Source: Solirubrobacteraceae bacterium
GTDB lineage: Bacteria > Actinomycetota > Thermoleophilia > Solirubrobacterales > Solirubrobacteraceae
Reading direction: 5' to 3'
NCBI GenBank assembly: GCA_024711025.1
Contig: JANJTP010000043.1
Span: forward strand, 62,001 to 126,000
DNA: 64,000 nt
Shown in pieces: positions 8,787 through 15,430 of the stretch. Made by a program: the position numbers and the translations under genes. Every line of letters begins with the position of its first letter. The stretch's first letter is position 1. The notes beneath the pieces were generated by a model. That model was given only the letters and a program-made list of their open reading frames with translations. It made no database searches and was not told the origin of the DNA.

Positions 8787-9057
8787 CCCAGCGGAACCGC
8801 TGTGGGCGATCGAGCGCCGTGGCAAGCCGCTCGTTCACGCGCGCGGGCTGCGCGAGCGCGTCGCTGAACGCCTGCGCCGCTTGTGGGGAAAGCTCGACCA
8901 CCGTGCGTTCAGCGAGCACCTCCTCGGCATGGCGAGACGCCGCGCCCAGCACGAACGCTGAGAGGTTCTGATGCGCCGCATCGGCGGCGCGCTCGAGAAG
9001 CTGCTTGCGCTGCGGGTCGACACGGATCTGCAGACGCTGTTCCTTGGTCGCACTCAT
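8779..9057 (-). CDS. DUF1778 (TacA-like) ribbon-helix-helix antitoxin
   Basis: This 92-residue protein begins MSATKEQRLQIRVDPQRKQ and continues with the ribbon-helix-helix pattern LLERAADAAHQNLSAFVLGA. Its C-terminal arm (AQAFSDALAQPARVNERL) matches the toxin-wrapping tail of DUF1778 antitoxins. It neutralises the GNAT toxin encoded directly downstream, with which it shares an 8-base overlap. The start codon lies inside an inverted repeat and directly behind a -10 box, so the mRNA is probably leaderless and autorepressed. Confidence 0.88.
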   Translation of the reverse strand: MSATKEQRLQIRVDPQRKQLLERAADAAHQNLSAFVLGAASRHAEEVLAERTVVELSPQAAQAFSDALAQPARVNERLATALDRPQRFRWVD

Positions 9058-9092
9058 GTACTCACTATGGCAGTACATCGGTTCGGTGTCAA
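9056..9092 (-). promoter_or_regulatory. Promoter and operator of the DUF1778-GNAT pair
   Basis: On the minus strand, TTGACA (9087-9092) and CATAGT (9064-9069) are 17 bases apart, and the ATG follows the -10 box after six bases. A perfect 7-bp inverted repeat, ATGTACT (9056-9062) and AGTACAT (9072-9078), surrounds the -10 box and covers the start codon. This is where a ribbon-helix-helix antitoxin would be expected to bind. Confidence 0.65.
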
Positions 9093-9095
9093 CAC

Positions 9096-9612
9096 CTACG
9101 CCACCACCGTCGCAGCTGCCGCGTCGACCACCCCAAACGCGGCGTTCACCGCGACGATCGCCGCCGCGTCGATCTTGCTGTGCAGGTAGCGGTTGGTGGT
9201 GCGCAGCTCGGCGTGGCCGAGCACGTCGCGGACGGTCACGAGGGGCAACGAGCGGGCGAGGACGGAGCCGGTCGCGTGGCGCAGGCCGTGGAGCTTGAGC
9301 GGGCGCAGGCAAGCCGCCTCGGCGGCGCGCTTGTAGCGGCGCGTACGGCTGAGGGATCGAGGCGGCGGCCGAGCCGGTTGCAGAACACGTAGTCCTCGGG
9401 ACCGGTGAAGTGGTCGCGCTGCCCGAGCCGGGCGAGCGCCTCGGCGGCGGGGCGCGGGATGGGCACCTGACGGCCGCGTCTGCCCTTCGGCTCCTTCTCG
9501 ACGCCGGCGCTCACCGCCCGCTCGACGTTGATGATCGCGCCCGAGAGGTCGGGCAGGAAGCGGACGCACCGCCAGGGGATCTCGGCTACGCGAGCCGCGA
9601 GAACGGCTCAGG
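9096..9612 (-). pseudogene. Tyrosine recombinase C-terminal remnant
   Basis: One frame encodes [20 protein letters not shown], then [17 protein letters not shown] and [16 protein letters not shown], the middle of an integrase catalytic domain. Near 9340 the reading must change frame to reach LKLHGLRHATGSVLA (HxxR box), VRDVLGHAELRTTNRYLHSK (Gly-His box and catalytic tyrosine). The N-terminal DNA-binding domains and the first catalytic arginine are missing. It has both a 5' truncation and a frameshift, so it is inactive. It marks the right edge of the accessory block that starts after tRNA-Ala(CGC). Confidence 0.82.
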
Positions 9613-9757
9613 CGTGCCGGGACTCCCGCGAAGCGAGGTCAGACCGTACCCCCGACGCACTGCTCGAGTACAAGCTCGGCTCTCGCGACCGCTCGGCCGT
9701 TACGATCGCCGCAGGTCGAGCGGCTGGGGCTCGTTCTCCGCATGGAGGTGCTTCGCA

Positions 9758-10249
9758 ATGGCTGAGAGGAAACGCGTAACGAAAGCCACACAGCGGTCCG
9801 CCGAGAGAGCCGCCGGCAACGTGTCCGGGGGGTTCACGGAAGAGGAACGAGCCGCGATGAGGGAGCGCGCCCACGAGCTGAAGGCGGCTGCGCGCCGCGG
9901 CCCTCGGGCGGGCAAGGCGGACGGGGAGAGCGACGTGCTCGCGAAGATCGCCGAGATGCCGCAGCCGGATCGCGCCATGGCCGAGCGGCTCCACGCCATC
10001 GTCAAAGCCAGCGCGCCGGATCTCGCGCCGAGAACCTGGTACGGGATGCCCGCGTATGCCAAGGACGGCGATGTCGTCTGCTTCTTCCAGAGCGCGCAGA
10101 AGTTCAAGTCGAGGTACGCGACGTTCGGCTTCAGCGACAAGGCGCGCCTCGACGATGGCGCCATGTGGCCGACCTCCTTCGCTCTCAAGGAGCTGACCGC
10201 CGCCGAAGAGAAGAAGATCGGCGCGCTCGTGAAGAGAGCCGTGAGCTGA
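9758..10249 (+). CDS. DUF1801-domain protein
   Basis: The ATG at 9758 is preceded by a clear ribosome-binding site (GGAGG, 9 bases away). The 163-residue protein has a basic N terminus of about 55 residues and a DUF1801 (YdhG-like, frataxin-fold) domain, with [40 protein letters not shown] and [20 protein letters not shown]. Some relatives bind iron, but most are uncharacterised. It stands alone, at the first intact chromosomal position after the island debris. Confidence 0.8.
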   Translation: MAERKRVTKATQRSAERAAGNVSGGFTEEERAAMRERAHELKAAARRGPRAGKADGESDVLAKIAEMPQPDRAMAERLHAIVKASAPDLAPRTWYGMPAYAKDGDVVCFFQSAQKFKSRYATFGFSDKARLDDGAMWPTSFALKELTAAEEKKIGALVKRAVS

Positions 10250-10331
10250 GCCACCCGGCCGCGCTCGGCCGCTGCGCTGCCGCCAAGGACCCCCCGCGTG
10301 ACTGCGTGCAAAGCGCCCGCGGGCGTCCTGC

Positions 10332-11042
10332 TCAGCGGTGGAACGCCACCAGCTCGGCATGCTCCACCGGCCCCTTCAGCGCGCGCTCGCGTACGACGCC
10401 GATGCCCTTGACGTACCACTTGCCGTCACGCACCCCCGGCTCGAGCGGGGTCCACTCACGCGTCATGAGCGCCGTCCCGCGGAAGGCGCCGAACGGCACC
10501 GTGACCGACGCGTGGCGACTGACGATGCGGAAGTGATCCTCGGCATGGCCGGGGTAGTGCTCCTGGGCGTACGACCGGCCGACCCGTGGGCGGGCCGGCA
10601 TGAAGATGCCCGGGCGGGCGCCGTCCAGGCCCGCGCGCCACGAGCCCTCGCGGCTGACGACGCGACCGTGGCGGTTCAGCTCGGCCGTGCTCTCGCCGTA
10701 GTACCAGACGGCTCCGTGCGCGCTCTGGGTGTACCAGTCGGTCGTGCGCTCCGCCAGCTTGCCGTCGAGCCACACGCGGTCGTCGACCACCGCGCACGGC
10801 ACGCCGCCGATTCGCTTGACGGCACCGGTGACGCGCACGATCTCGCGCAGGCGCCGGCCGTCCTTCACGCCGCGGTACTCCCAGCGCATCCCCTTCAACA
10901 GCGGGAACCACGGGTTCGTGACGCGGGACGTGAAGCCACCATTGGCCTCGACACCCCGTGAGTCCTCCGCGCGAGCCGGAGAGCCGCCCGCGATTGCCGC
11001 GAGCAGAGATGCGGCGAGCACGAACGTCGCGCCCACGCGCAT
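10332..11042 (-). CDS. Secreted protein of unknown function
   Basis: The start at 11042 gives 236 residues with a clear Sec signal peptide (RVGATFVLAASLLAAIAGGS, then PARA-ED). The mature part opens with NPWFPLLKGMRWEYRGVKDG and has many beta-strand-forming stretches with conserved-looking Trp and Tyr (TTDWYTQSAHGAVWYYGES, GIFMPARPRVGRSYAQEHYP). This resembles a family of exported actinobacterial hypotheticals without known activity. A longer frame reaches upstream to 11198 but has no signal-like start. No partner genes are adjacent. Confidence 0.7.
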   Translation of the reverse strand: MRVGATFVLAASLLAAIAGGSPARAEDSRGVEANGGFTSRVTNPWFPLLKGMRWEYRGVKDGRRLREIVRVTGAVKRIGGVPCAVVDDRVWLDGKLAERTTDWYTQSAHGAVWYYGESTAELNRHGRVVSREGSWRAGLDGARPGIFMPARPRVGRSYAQEHYPGHAEDHFRIVSRHASVTVPFGAFRGTALMTREWTPLEPGVRDGKWYVKGIGVVRERALKGPVEHAELVAFHR

Positions 11043-11444
11043 CCGTCGTCCGCGTCGACGGACACCAGGTGTCCGCTGAAGGCGTCGACCTCGAAATCCC
11101 TGCTGCAACGGCTGCGGCGCACTGCAGATCTTTGCCGCCGTCTGGACGAGACGCACCGACCGCACCGCCGAGCAGGATGATCTTCCGGGTGCCTTCATGG
11201 CCAGCCTCCCCTGGATGATCGGGACTACACGCCCACGCTAGACCGACTCCCTAAAGAGGAGCTTCGGGTCGTCGAGCAGCTACGCGCGAGCAGACGGCGG
11301 CCGGCTCGCCCGCCCACCGGTCACCCGGGCGGCGCTGACGATCGATCGGGAGGCGGGCCCGTCTCCCGCGACCCCGCCCGACTTGACAGACTCCCGGCGT
11401 CCCACGTAGACATCGCTCGTGACCGCGGGCCGCCAACGAGCGCG
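11043..11444. other. Divergent intergenic region
   Basis: This 400-base gap separates the divergent secreted-protein and luciferase-like genes. It carries a candidate promoter for the plus-strand gene near 11383-11412. Short open frames have no recognisable content. I saw no repeat or RNA structure. Confidence 0.4.
11383..11412 (+). promoter_or_regulatory. Candidate promoter of the luciferase-like gene
   Basis: A perfect -35 TTGACA (11383-11388) is followed after 18 bases by TAGACA (11407-11412), a weak -10. The start codon is 32 bases further on. Confidence 0.4.
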
Positions 11445-12290
11445 ATGGCGCTGAAGCTCGGCATCTTCGCGGTCCCGGACGCGACCGACCCCGCCGCGAC
11501 GGTCGAGCAGGTGGTGGCCGCCGATCGTGTTGGCCTCGACCTCGTCGGGATCCAGGATCACCCCTACCAGCGGCGCTTCTTCGACACCTGGACGCTGCTC
11601 GCGTACCTCGCCGCGCGAACCGAGCGGATCCGCCTCGTCCCCGACGTGATCGACCTCCCGCTGCGACCACCGGCGGTGCTCGCCAAGGCGGCCGCCTCGC
11701 TCGACGTGCTGAGCGGCGGACGCGTCGAGCTCGGGCTCGGAGCGGGTGCGTTCTGGGACGGGATCGCGGCCATGGGCGGCCCGCGCCGCACGCCAAAGGA
11801 GTCGGTCGACGCGCTCGTCGAGGCGATCGCCGTCATCCGGGGGATGTGGTCACAGGAGCGCTCGGTGAAGGTCGAGGGCGAGCACTACCGCGTCGTCGGC
11901 GCCCATCCCGGGCCGACGCCGGCACACCCGATGGGGATCTGGCTCGGCGCCTACGGCCCGCGCATGCTTCGCTTGACCGGTCGGCTCGCCGACGGCTGGC
12001 TGCCGAGCCTCGGCGGGCGGTACATGCAGCCGCAGGACGCGCCCGCGATGCACGCCGCGATCGACGATGCGGCGCGCGGCGCGGGCCGACGCCCCGAGGA
12101 CGTCGAGCGCGCCCTCAACGTGATGGGGCTCTCCTCGAGCCGGGCCGGCTGGGCCGACGAGCTGGCGCGGATCGCCGACGGCCTGCGCTTCTCGACGCTG
12201 CTCGTCGGCGTGCCCGCGGAGGACCCGGTCGGCTTCGTGCGCCGACTCGGCGAGGACGTCGCGCCGCGCGTGCGAGAGCTGATCGGCTGA
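11445..12290 (+). CDS. Luciferase-like, probably F420-dependent oxidoreductase
   Basis: The 281-residue protein has the TIM-barrel pattern of the bacterial luciferase/F420 family: LKLGIFAVPDATDPAATVEQ, LDLVGIQDHPYQRRFFDTWT, then TERIRLVPDVIDLPLRPPAV and LDVLSGGRVELGLGAGAFWD. That last Gly-rich segment is typical of the actinobacterial F420-binding members. These enzymes carry out hydride transfers on diverse substrates; none can be assigned. It is followed in the same direction, after 150 bases, by a DsbA-like gene. Confidence 0.85.
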   Translation: MALKLGIFAVPDATDPAATVEQVVAADRVGLDLVGIQDHPYQRRFFDTWTLLAYLAARTERIRLVPDVIDLPLRPPAVLAKAAASLDVLSGGRVELGLGAGAFWDGIAAMGGPRRTPKESVDALVEAIAVIRGMWSQERSVKVEGEHYRVVGAHPGPTPAHPMGIWLGAYGPRMLRLTGRLADGWLPSLGGRYMQPQDAPAMHAAIDDAARGAGRRPEDVERALNVMGLSSSRAGWADELARIADGLRFSTLLVGVPAEDPVGFVRRLGEDVAPRVRELIG

Positions 12291-12428
12291 CCGAGGCGCC
12301 GTCGGCGACGCCCCGTCAGCGACGCCCCGCGGTCGAAGCCGGCGAGTGCCGGCGACCCGGGGCCGCCGCCGCCCGAAGCGGCGTTGCGCCGACGCACCGG
12401 TGGGCTGGGCGCGCGAGCGCGGGCGTGG

Positions 12429-12434
12429 GATAGT
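12429..12434 (+). promoter_or_regulatory. -10 box giving a leaderless DsbA-like mRNA
   Basis: GATAGT ends seven bases before the GTG at 12441, which has no ribosome-binding site. The same spacing recurs at six other genes in the window. Confidence 0.4.
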
Positions 12435-12440
12435 CGGGCG

Positions 12441-12980
12441 GTGAGAAGCGACCTGATCGATCCGGTCAACGAGCAGGTCGATCACCTTCGCGGCCCGGCG
12501 AGCGCGACGGTCAGCCTCGTCGAGTACGGCGACTTCGAGTGCCCCTTCACGAGAGCGCTCGCGCGACCGCTCCAGCGCATGGTCGAGACGCTCGACGGGC
12601 GCATGCGTCTCGCGTTCCGCCACTTCCCGCTGCGCGCGATCCACCCGCAAGCGCAGGCGGCCTCCGAGATGGCCGAGGCGGCGGCTCTCCAGGGCCGCTT
12701 CTGGGAGATGCACGACGCGCTCTTCCGCCAGCAGCTACACGGGCTCCTGGACGCCGACCTGCGGCGGTGCGCCGACGCGCTCGGTCTCGACGCGGGGCGC
12801 GTCGAGACCGACCTGGCGACGGACCTCCCGGCGGCACGCGTGCAGCGCGACGTCGAGGGCGGGCTGCGCGGCGGCGTTTCCGGCACGCCCACGCTGTTCG
12901 TCGACGGCGTCCGCTACACCGGCGAGCACCGTCCGTCGGCGATCCGCGCGGCGATCCTCGAGGCCGTCGAGCGACGCTGA
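12441..12980 (+). CDS. DsbA/thioredoxin-like protein with a single-cysteine active site
   Basis: From the GTG at 12441 the protein is 179 residues with the DsbA-like fold found in bacterial oxidoreductases and fused to some NhaA antiporters (DHLRGPASATVSLVEYGDFE is the family start). The active-site helix begins C34-P-F-T37, so the second cysteine of CxxC is replaced by threonine, while the cis-proline loop is present (GGVSGTPTLFVDG). There is no signal peptide or membrane segment, so it is probably cytoplasmic. It may act as a monothiol reductase or glutathione-transferase-like protein; disulfide oxidation is unlikely. Confidence 0.85.
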   Translation: MRSDLIDPVNEQVDHLRGPASATVSLVEYGDFECPFTRALARPLQRMVETLDGRMRLAFRHFPLRAIHPQAQAASEMAEAAALQGRFWEMHDALFRQQLHGLLDADLRRCADALGLDAGRVETDLATDLPAARVQRDVEGGLRGGVSGTPTLFVDGVRYTGEHRPSAIRAAILEAVERR

Positions 12981-13006
12981 CCGCGGACAGCCGCGATCGC
13001 GCCTGA

Positions 13007-13054
13007 GGCGCTTCGCGGCGAGGCGGGATCGCTGGGGCGCTTCGCGGCGAGGCG
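13007..13054 (+). repeat. Two copies of a 19-base direct repeat
   Basis: GGCGCTTCGCGGCGAGGCG occurs exactly at 13007-13025 and 13036-13054, in the gap between convergent genes. It may be a slippage product; no function is evident. Confidence 0.6.
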
Positions 13055-13172
13055 CGAACGCTCGAGGGAGCCCGGGCACCCACGGGCGGCGGCCGCCTGC
13101 CAGGGGCCGCCGATCGCGGGCGGCTCGGCGCCGGCGCGGCACGCAGCCGCCCCGGCGCCACCGGCCGTCCGC

Positions 13173-13904
13173 TCAGCGGAAGCGGCTCGGGAACTGCTTC
13201 ATGATCCCCGAGCTCAGCGCGTCGGCCATCACCAGGATGTGGCGGTGGATCGCGTCGTAGTCGCGCACATCCTGCGCGTAGTTGCCGGCGAGTCGGTGCT
13301 GGGCCTCGCTGAGCGTCTCGTCGAGATGGGTCTTCATCATCGACCGCAGCACGCCGCGCGGCCAGTTGCGGGGGTTGGCGGAGTGCAGGAAGTCGGCGAT
13401 CTGCCTGCCGTTGGCGTACCACGCCGTGCTCGCCTCGCCGATCTGGGCCTGGTCGCCGGACTTAGCGGCCTGCAGCAGGGTGACGGCGCCGAGGATGTGG
13501 CCGCGCAGCAGCCCGGTCAGCCGCTTCGCGGCGGCCCGGCCGTAGTAGGGCCGGATCGCATTGCCGATGTCGGCCTGGTTGGCGAGCAGGCGGTCCTCGG
13601 TGGCCTGAAGATCGGGCAGGCCCCCGGCGAAGCTGACGATCGCGAGGCGCGTCCAGGTGATGTGGTCCTCCCACAGCTTGCGCATCGCGTCGTGGAACGC
13701 AGCCTGGCGAGCGGTGAGCGCGTGTGCCCGCGCGGTGTCATGAGCAGCCGGCGCGTGAGCGTGGGCGGCGTGCGAGTGCACGCCCTCGGCGTGCGTCGCG
13801 CCGGCGCCCGAGGTCGCGACGACCATCGCCGCGCTGACCAGCGCTATCAGCGCGATCGCCGACAGCTGGAGCCGGCGAGCGCCGAATCGCTTTGCGAGTG
13901 ACAT
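13173..13904 (-). CDS. Exported His-rich helical protein of unknown function
   Basis: The ATG at 13904 has a good ribosome-binding site (AAAGGA). The 243-residue protein has a signal-type helix (LQLSAIALIALVSAAMVVAT), then a histidine-rich stretch (HAEGVHSHAAHAHAPAAHD), then an all-helical domain with KLWEDHITWTRLAIVSFAGG, RPYYGRAAAKRLTGLLRGHI and a C-terminal GIMKQFPSRF. The helical domain is like a hypothetical family, also in Bacillus-type bacteria, that starts with RMLWEQHVYWTR-like sequence. The His-rich segment suggests metal binding, which is inference. The same frame runs upstream without a stop into the membrane gene. Confidence 0.75.
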   Translation of the reverse strand: MSLAKRFGARRLQLSAIALIALVSAAMVVATSGAGATHAEGVHSHAAHAHAPAAHDTARAHALTARQAAFHDAMRKLWEDHITWTRLAIVSFAGGLPDLQATEDRLLANQADIGNAIRPYYGRAAAKRLTGLLRGHILGAVTLLQAAKSGDQAQIGEASTAWYANGRQIADFLHSANPRNWPRGVLRSMMKTHLDETLSEAQHRLAGNYAQDVRDYDAIHRHILVMADALSSGIMKQFPSRFR

Positions 13905-14342
13905 GTCAGGTCCTTTCATTGCGCGAGCGGCACGGCGCCGCCCGACTGGTTGGCAGAGCCGAAGTGCCGCGACGAGCCCGACCAGCTGGACGGCCTGGGT
14001 CTCCAGGCCCAGCGCGTCGAACGGCTCGTCGTGCTCGCCGAGCAGGGGCAGGCCGCTGGTGCGGCTCGCCACGTAGGCGGCCACGAGGACGGCGAGCGCC
14101 CCCGCGGCGAGCGCAGCGGGGTTGCGCGGCCGGCGAGCGCGCACGAGAGCGGCGGCGAGCGCGAGCAGCAGCAGCGTCGCCGCCACGAACGCGGCACCGA
14201 GTCGCGGGGCCTCCCGCAGATGCTCGGGAGCCAGTCCGGCGTGCACCCCCGCACTCGCCGCCAAGACGGCGGCCACGAGGTTGCGCAGCGCGATGGAGCC
14301 GGTGTGGCCGAGGGCCGTGGGGGGCGAGCCGTCTGCGTTCAT
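13905..14342 (-). CDS. Small four-helix membrane protein, no own stop codon
   Basis: From the ATG at 14342 (alternative 14366) this encodes four hydrophobic segments: SIALRNLVAAVLAASAGVHA, LGAAFVAATLLLLALAAALV, PAALAAGALAVLVAAYVASR and QAVQLVGLVAALRL, with HAGLAPEHLREAP and GLPLLGEHDEPFDALGLETQ between them. It resembles small actinobacterial membrane hypotheticals. In the sequence as given it continues in frame into the next gene, whose own ribosome-binding site and ATG lie at the junction. In another frame a TGA at 13916-13918 sits just before that ribosome-binding site, so a one-base error or real frameshift near the 3' end is likely. Confidence 0.6.
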
Positions 14343-14417
14343 CTGGGCCGTTCGCGTCCGGCCCACGGCTCGTCTTACGTCGGCTCGAGCGAACCAACCC
14401 GCTCGGGACTTACACCT

Positions 14418-14669
14418 CTAGCTCTCGGGTGAAGCTGCGTCCGACGCGAGCAGCGCGACGAGGCTGTCGTGGTCCTCGTGGCACGCGGGGCAGCCCTCGA
14501 GGTGCGCGCGCATGCCCGGAATCGCGGCCTCGGCGTCGCGGCCGTCGCGCTCGATCTCCACGTATCGGTCGAGCTGCTCGAAGCACTCATCGCAGCTCAC
14601 CTCCGGCTCGGCCGGTCCGAGCAGCCGGCCCAGCAGGTCGGCCGATCGCTTCGAGTCCCGGCTGCTCAT
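14418..14669 (-). CDS. Zinc-binding anti-sigma factor
   Basis: The 83-residue protein has the zinc anti-sigma pattern: CDECFEQLDRYVEIERDG with a first Cys pair, and HLEGCPACHEDH, the HxxxCxxC motif. It lacks a membrane helix and is therefore a soluble anti-sigma factor, possibly redox-sensitive. The start overlaps the stop of the sigma gene by four bases (ATGA), so the two proteins are made together, as is usual for ECF sigma/anti-sigma pairs. Confidence 0.88.
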   Translation of the reverse strand: MSSRDSKRSADLLGRLLGPAEPEVSCDECFEQLDRYVEIERDGRDAEAAIPGMRAHLEGCPACHEDHDSLVALLASDAASPES

Positions 14670-15331
14670 CTCGTACCTCCGGCGGTCGCCCGGCCCGGCT
14701 CGAGCCCCTCCTCGGCGAGCCGGGCGCGCAACTTGCGACGTGCGTCGTGCAGGGTCTTGTAGAGCGCGCCGCGGGTCGTCGCGAGCCGCTCGGCGAGGAC
14801 GTCGATCGGCACGTCGTCGAGCGTCAGCGCCGTCAGCACGGCGCGCTGGTGCGGGGTCAGCGCCTCGGCGATCGCACGGCCCACCGCGCCCAGCAGCTCG
14901 GCCGTCTGCGCATCCTCGTGCGGCGATGCGGCGCGGTCGGCGAGGCGCGCCCAGCCGTCGTCCTCCAACGCCACCTCGCGCCCCTGCCAGGCGCGCCGCC
15001 GGACCTTGACCGCAGCCTCGAGCAGCGCGAACTTGTACGCCCACGTCGTGAAGCGGCTGTCGCCGCGGAACGTGGGCAGCTTTCGCATCACCGCCATCAG
15101 CGCGTCGTCGGCGGCCTGGGTCGCGAGGTCGTCGACCTCGCCCGGGTCGAGCGCGACCCCGACGGCGCGCCGGCGACGGGCGACCTCGAAGCGCGCGGCG
15201 CGCAGGAGCAGCGCGTGCAGGCGCTCGATCGCGTCCTCCCTGCGATGCCCGGCAGCCGACAGCGCCGCCAGCCACTCCAGCGACTCGCCGTCGGCCCCGC
15301 GTCCGGCTGGAGAGAACGATGTCTCGGGCAT
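14666..15331 (-). CDS. ECF-type RNA polymerase sigma factor
   Basis: The ATG at 15331 gives 221 residues. Region 2 is visible in LMAVMRKLPTFRGDSRFTTW and AYKFALLEAAVKVRRRAW (the FRGDSRFTTWAYKFA segment corresponds to the -10-recognition helix), and region 4 in LTPHQRAVLTALTLDDVPID and LAERLATTRGALYKTLHDAR (helix-turn-helix for the -35). The N-terminal extension of about 30 residues is longer than average. It directs RNA polymerase to a private regulon and is held by the overlapping zinc anti-sigma factor. A perfect hairpin covers its ribosome-binding site. An alternative start at 15400 would place the hairpin in the coding region. Confidence 0.9.
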   Translation of the reverse strand: MPETSFSPAGRGADGESLEWLAALSAAGHRREDAIERLHALLLRAARFEVARRRRAVGVALDPGEVDDLATQAADDALMAVMRKLPTFRGDSRFTTWAYKFALLEAAVKVRRRAWQGREVALEDDGWARLADRAASPHEDAQTAELLGAVGRAIAEALTPHQRAVLTALTLDDVPIDVLAERLATTRGALYKTLHDARRKLRARLAEEGLEPGRATAGGTR

Positions 15332-15334
15332 GAG

Positions 15335-15361
15335 GATCCCTCCCCCGACGGGGGAGGGATC
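15335..15361 (-). promoter_or_regulatory. Perfect hairpin over the sigma-factor ribosome-binding site
   Basis: Two 13-base arms (GATCCCTCCCCCG at 15335-15347 and CGGGGGAGGGATC at 15349-15361) are perfect complements around one central base, ending three bases before the ATG at 15331. In the mRNA, the GGGAGG ribosome-binding site lies within the downstream arm and would be masked. It could be a translational switch, an operator or an mRNA stability element. Confidence 0.65.
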
Positions 15362-15430
15362 GGCCACGCTAACAGCCTCGGCAATGGCCGCCACCGCCAT
15401 GCCCTGTTGGCGTCCGTTGCGGCGCCGTCC

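Noticed and set aside
5550-9750. Attachment-site repeat of the tRNA-Ala(CGC) 3' end at the right edge of the block
   Set aside because: I searched the sequence around 9500-9700 by eye for the T-arm and acceptor sequence and found no match.
13007-13054. Start of a CRISPR array
   Set aside because: Only two 19-base copies with a 10-base gap and no cas genes.
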